Positions 15,001 to 16,156 of a stretch of 16,156 nt of DNA are shown here, in pieces. Positions within the stretch are counted from its first letter, which is position 1. The number at the start of each line of letters is the position of its first letter. Source of the stretch: Roseimaritima sp. Lineage in GTDB: Bacteria; Planctomycetota; Planctomycetia; Pirellulales; Pirellulaceae. Location: NCBI GenBank assembly GCA_007124075.1, contig SLFV01000219.1, positions 1 to 16,156 of the forward strand, given 5' to 3'. A program made the position numbers and the translations under genes. Below the pieces are notes generated by a model. That model was given only the letters and a program-made list of their open reading frames with translations. It was not told the origin of the DNA and did not search any database.

Positions 15001-16156
15001 TGACGCAGGTAGGCACGGTTTTCATGCACCATGATCGTCCGCACGCTTAGGCCACCACGCATCGACTCGTCGATGTCTTGGCGGATCACCAACTGGGTCT
15101 GCCCTGGCTCGCTCCAAAATTGCCGCAGCACTTTGCCTCGATGTTCCACCTGGACATAGACCGCAGCGTCGGCGTAACCACTGCCCCACACCGCAACCCA
15201 CTGCTCGCCAGGTTCCACCGAACGAGATTGGATGCTGAACAAATGTGGCAGTTTAACGGTTTGGCGATCCGCTTGGAGATCCAGAACGCTTAACTGTGTC
15301 CAGGCAGAGACAGGGGTTCCGAAGGAGTCCTGGGTTTCCAGTTTCGCACGATAGATTCCGGCGGACAGTTCGAACTGGACATTCGCCGCGCCGCCGGGGT
15401 TGGTCTGGACTTCTTGCTGATGGACCACCTCGCCCAATTCCCAGGACAACGGATTGGAGAGATCGGTTGGCGGGGCAGCACCCGACGGACCGGGAAACCG
15501 GTGTTGATTCGGTAAACGCAGCGGTGGCCGATTCACTTTTTCGGGCTGCTGCAATGCGTAGACGGTCAGCTTACCCGTGGCGGCTTGCCCGATCCCATCA
15601 AGCGAACGCGTACGCACCTGGATTTTAACCGCCTGGCCTTGGACTTGCCAATCAGCCACATCCAGGCTGGCAGATAAGGCCGTGTAGCCTACCGCAACGG
15701 ATCGGGTATCAGATCGGGTTTCGCCCGCCAAGTCGGTCACATCGGCACTTACCTCGTAACGAAACGTTGGCTCGCCTTCTGGGTCAACTGACAAATCGGG
15801 CAGCGCACGGAAGACGATTGCAAACGTCCCGTCGGCAGCCGTCGTGACGGTTCCCGATGTCATTTCCTGCTGCCCACCAGCAACGGGGGGCAGCCACCAA
15901 GAAAACCTACCGTACCATTCGGGATAGCGAACCGAGCGGACCACACGATACCGCACCTGCGCCCCGCCGACGGCGGCTCCGGTGTAGGCGGTTGCTTTGC
16001 CCTGCAGCGTGACCTCTTGATTCAAACGGGCCTGCTGGCTGGGGGCTTCCAGTTCCACCCGAAACTGCGGGCGTTTGTATTCTTCGACTCGAAATGAAAT
16101 CCGGCCCGCAGGTTCCCCTTCGACAGCCAAGGTCATGCTGCCCAGCAATCGACCGC
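12099..16156 (-). CDS. Alpha-2-macroglobulin-like protein, C-terminal part (5' end outside window)
   Basis: About 1351 residues are present and the frame is open at the right edge; large members of this family reach 1600-2000, so several hundred residues are missing and a signal peptide cannot be judged. Bacterial macroglobulins are periplasmic or surface protease traps. The fragment starts in MG-type domains (FRVEEYKRPQFRV, YRYRVV-like segment, YEVSADVTDLAGETRS). A flexible, Ala/Glu/Pro-rich stretch encoded at about 14390-14640 could serve as a bait-like linker. It is followed by the A2M core (LEFQMPEALTTWRFLGFA) and the thioester motif YPHQCSEQ, with Cys about residue 822 of the fragment (13689-13691) and Gln at 13680-13682, fitting CxEQ. 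The alpha-alpha barrel thioester domain follows (DDGMWPWFPGG, STKATADAVYALLL). The C-terminal MG domain ends GLGYYQSTRDTASHFF, LPKGTYVFEY and QCMYAPEFNSHSE. No partner such as PBP1C is adjacent on the visible side. Confidence 0.9.
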   Translation of the reverse strand, partial: GRLLGSMTLAVEGEPAGRISFRVEEYKRPQFRVELEAPSQQARLNQEVTLQGKATAYTGAAVGGAQVRYRVVRSVRYPEWYGRFSWWLPPVAGGQQEMTSGTVTTAADGTFAIVFRALPDLSVDPEGEPTFRYEVSADVTDLAGETRSDTRSVAVGYTALSASLDVADWQVQGQAVKIQVRTRSLDGIGQAATGKLTVYALQQPEKVNRPPLRLPNQHRFPGPSGAAPPTDLSNPLSWELGEVVHQQEVQTNPGGAANVQFELSAGIYRAKLETQDSFGTPVSAWTQLSVLDLQADRQTVKLPHLFSIQSRSVEPGEQWVAVWGSGYADAAVYVQVEHRGKVLRQFWSEPGQTQLVIRQDIDESMRGGLSVRTIMVHENRAYLRQDLIDVPWTNKELHIQWERFVSKLQPGQQERWTATISGADQEPALAELVATLYDGSLDAFLPHNFPAGFHTFRQERSSAASQFANGWRDLRTIFQDWQLDQRDGSLTYPLLLRQIVANLYGYEFFSRRKLGGGIAEARTPLPRGEFGEAIAEPMMAQSLAFDSVAAEPQAAGEAPMPEEAATTDGGDGQDKPRRPTPIDLDTVSARRNLEETAFFFPHLKTNSDGSLELEFQMPEALTTWRFLGFAHDQKLRSGLLTDTVVTAKDLMIQPNPPRFVREGDQLEFTIRVSNQSPTIQSGVVRLNFNDARTGENVDSELSNQQVDQEFSIRSGQSQTLSWSLTVPDGQSVLTYKAVGSTGRLSDGEEGFLPVLSRKVLVSESLPLPIRGVTTKDFRFEKLLQSGDSDSLRHKLLTVQMVSQPAWYAVMALPYLMEYPHQCSEQTFNRLYANLLSQTIANSDPKVKRIFQQWRNTPTLDSPLEQNQELKSVLLEETPWLRQGRSESESRRNVGILFDENRLRDETARAWQELAQMQGDDGMWPWFPGGRKNEFISLYITTGFGRLRHLGAEIDVRPAVAALTGLDEWSHEIYQRTNKQEKMTLTRTLALYLYGRSFFLTDQPVADQHLEAFQYWRKQAQQHWLQLADRQSQAHLAIALHRMGDAQTAHQIVDSIRQRSVSDDELGMFWRDQERSWWWYHAPIETQAVMIEAFDEVAGDLDAVEACKVWLLKQKQTQAWNSTKATADAVYALLLRGENLLSSDALVEVSLGGQTLQPEDVEAGTGFYQQQFHSGEIHPQQGQITLKKSDPGIAWGSIHWQYLEDIAKVTPHDATPLQLTKRLFVKRNTPEGPQLQAVVGPVQVGDELVVRITLRSDRDMEFLHLKDHRGSGTEPVDVLSRYRFQDGLGYYQSTRDTASHFFIDYLPKGTYVFEYSTRVQLRGNYQTGFAAVQCMYAPEFNSHSESLPLVVQ

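Overview
The window looks like a chromosomal segment of a planctomycete, most likely of the Pirellulaceae (Rhodopirellula/Blastopirellula-like). This is an inference from several features: GC-rich sequence, a Ser/Thr kinase fused to a polytopic membrane domain, a large alpha-2-macroglobulin-like protein, a ComB-like phosphatase, remnants of a Gfo/Idh/MocA oxidoreductase beside a TIM-barrel sugar isomerase, many weak or absent Shine-Dalgarno sequences, and mostly short, scattered transcription units. No tRNA, rRNA, CRISPR array, insertion sequence or phage gene was recognised.

Left part (1-3709). The extreme left may hold the C-terminal end of a + strand gene (3-104), followed by a nested inverted repeat (131-221). 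Then comes an iron-dependent alcohol dehydrogenase on the - strand (270-1457). It is divergent, across a 285-bp spacer, from a clear hemQ/chdC gene for coproheme decarboxylase (1743-2588, +). Directly after hemQ lies a decaying gene pair: an N-terminal fragment of a Gfo/Idh/MocA oxidoreductase with in-frame stops, and a sugar phosphate isomerase/epimerase that has lost its middle and carries a frameshift. Both are called pseudogenes.

Middle (3710-10344). A GNAT-type (BioF2/CelD-like, Acetyltransf_6) acyltransferase (+) overlaps tail-to-tail by 35 bp with a small membrane-anchored protein (-). The start codon of that small protein overlaps the stop of a membrane-bound Ser/Thr protein kinase (-), so kinase and small protein form a two-gene unit. 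The kinase is divergent from mutS (+), the mismatch-recognition ATPase, with all hallmark motifs intact.

Right part (10358-16156), all on the - strand. A short-chain dehydrogenase and a ComB-family 2-phosphosulfolactate phosphatase are separated by 2 nt (comB first) and probably form an operon. Upstream of them is the C-terminal two thirds or so of a large alpha-2-macroglobulin-like protein, open at the right edge of the window, with an intact CxEQ thioester motif.

The genes do not form one pathway: heme synthesis, DNA repair, signalling, envelope defence and redox enzymes sit side by side. The observations most worth following are the degraded oxidoreductase/isomerase pair, the kinase with its translationally coupled membrane partner, and the comB-SDR pair.
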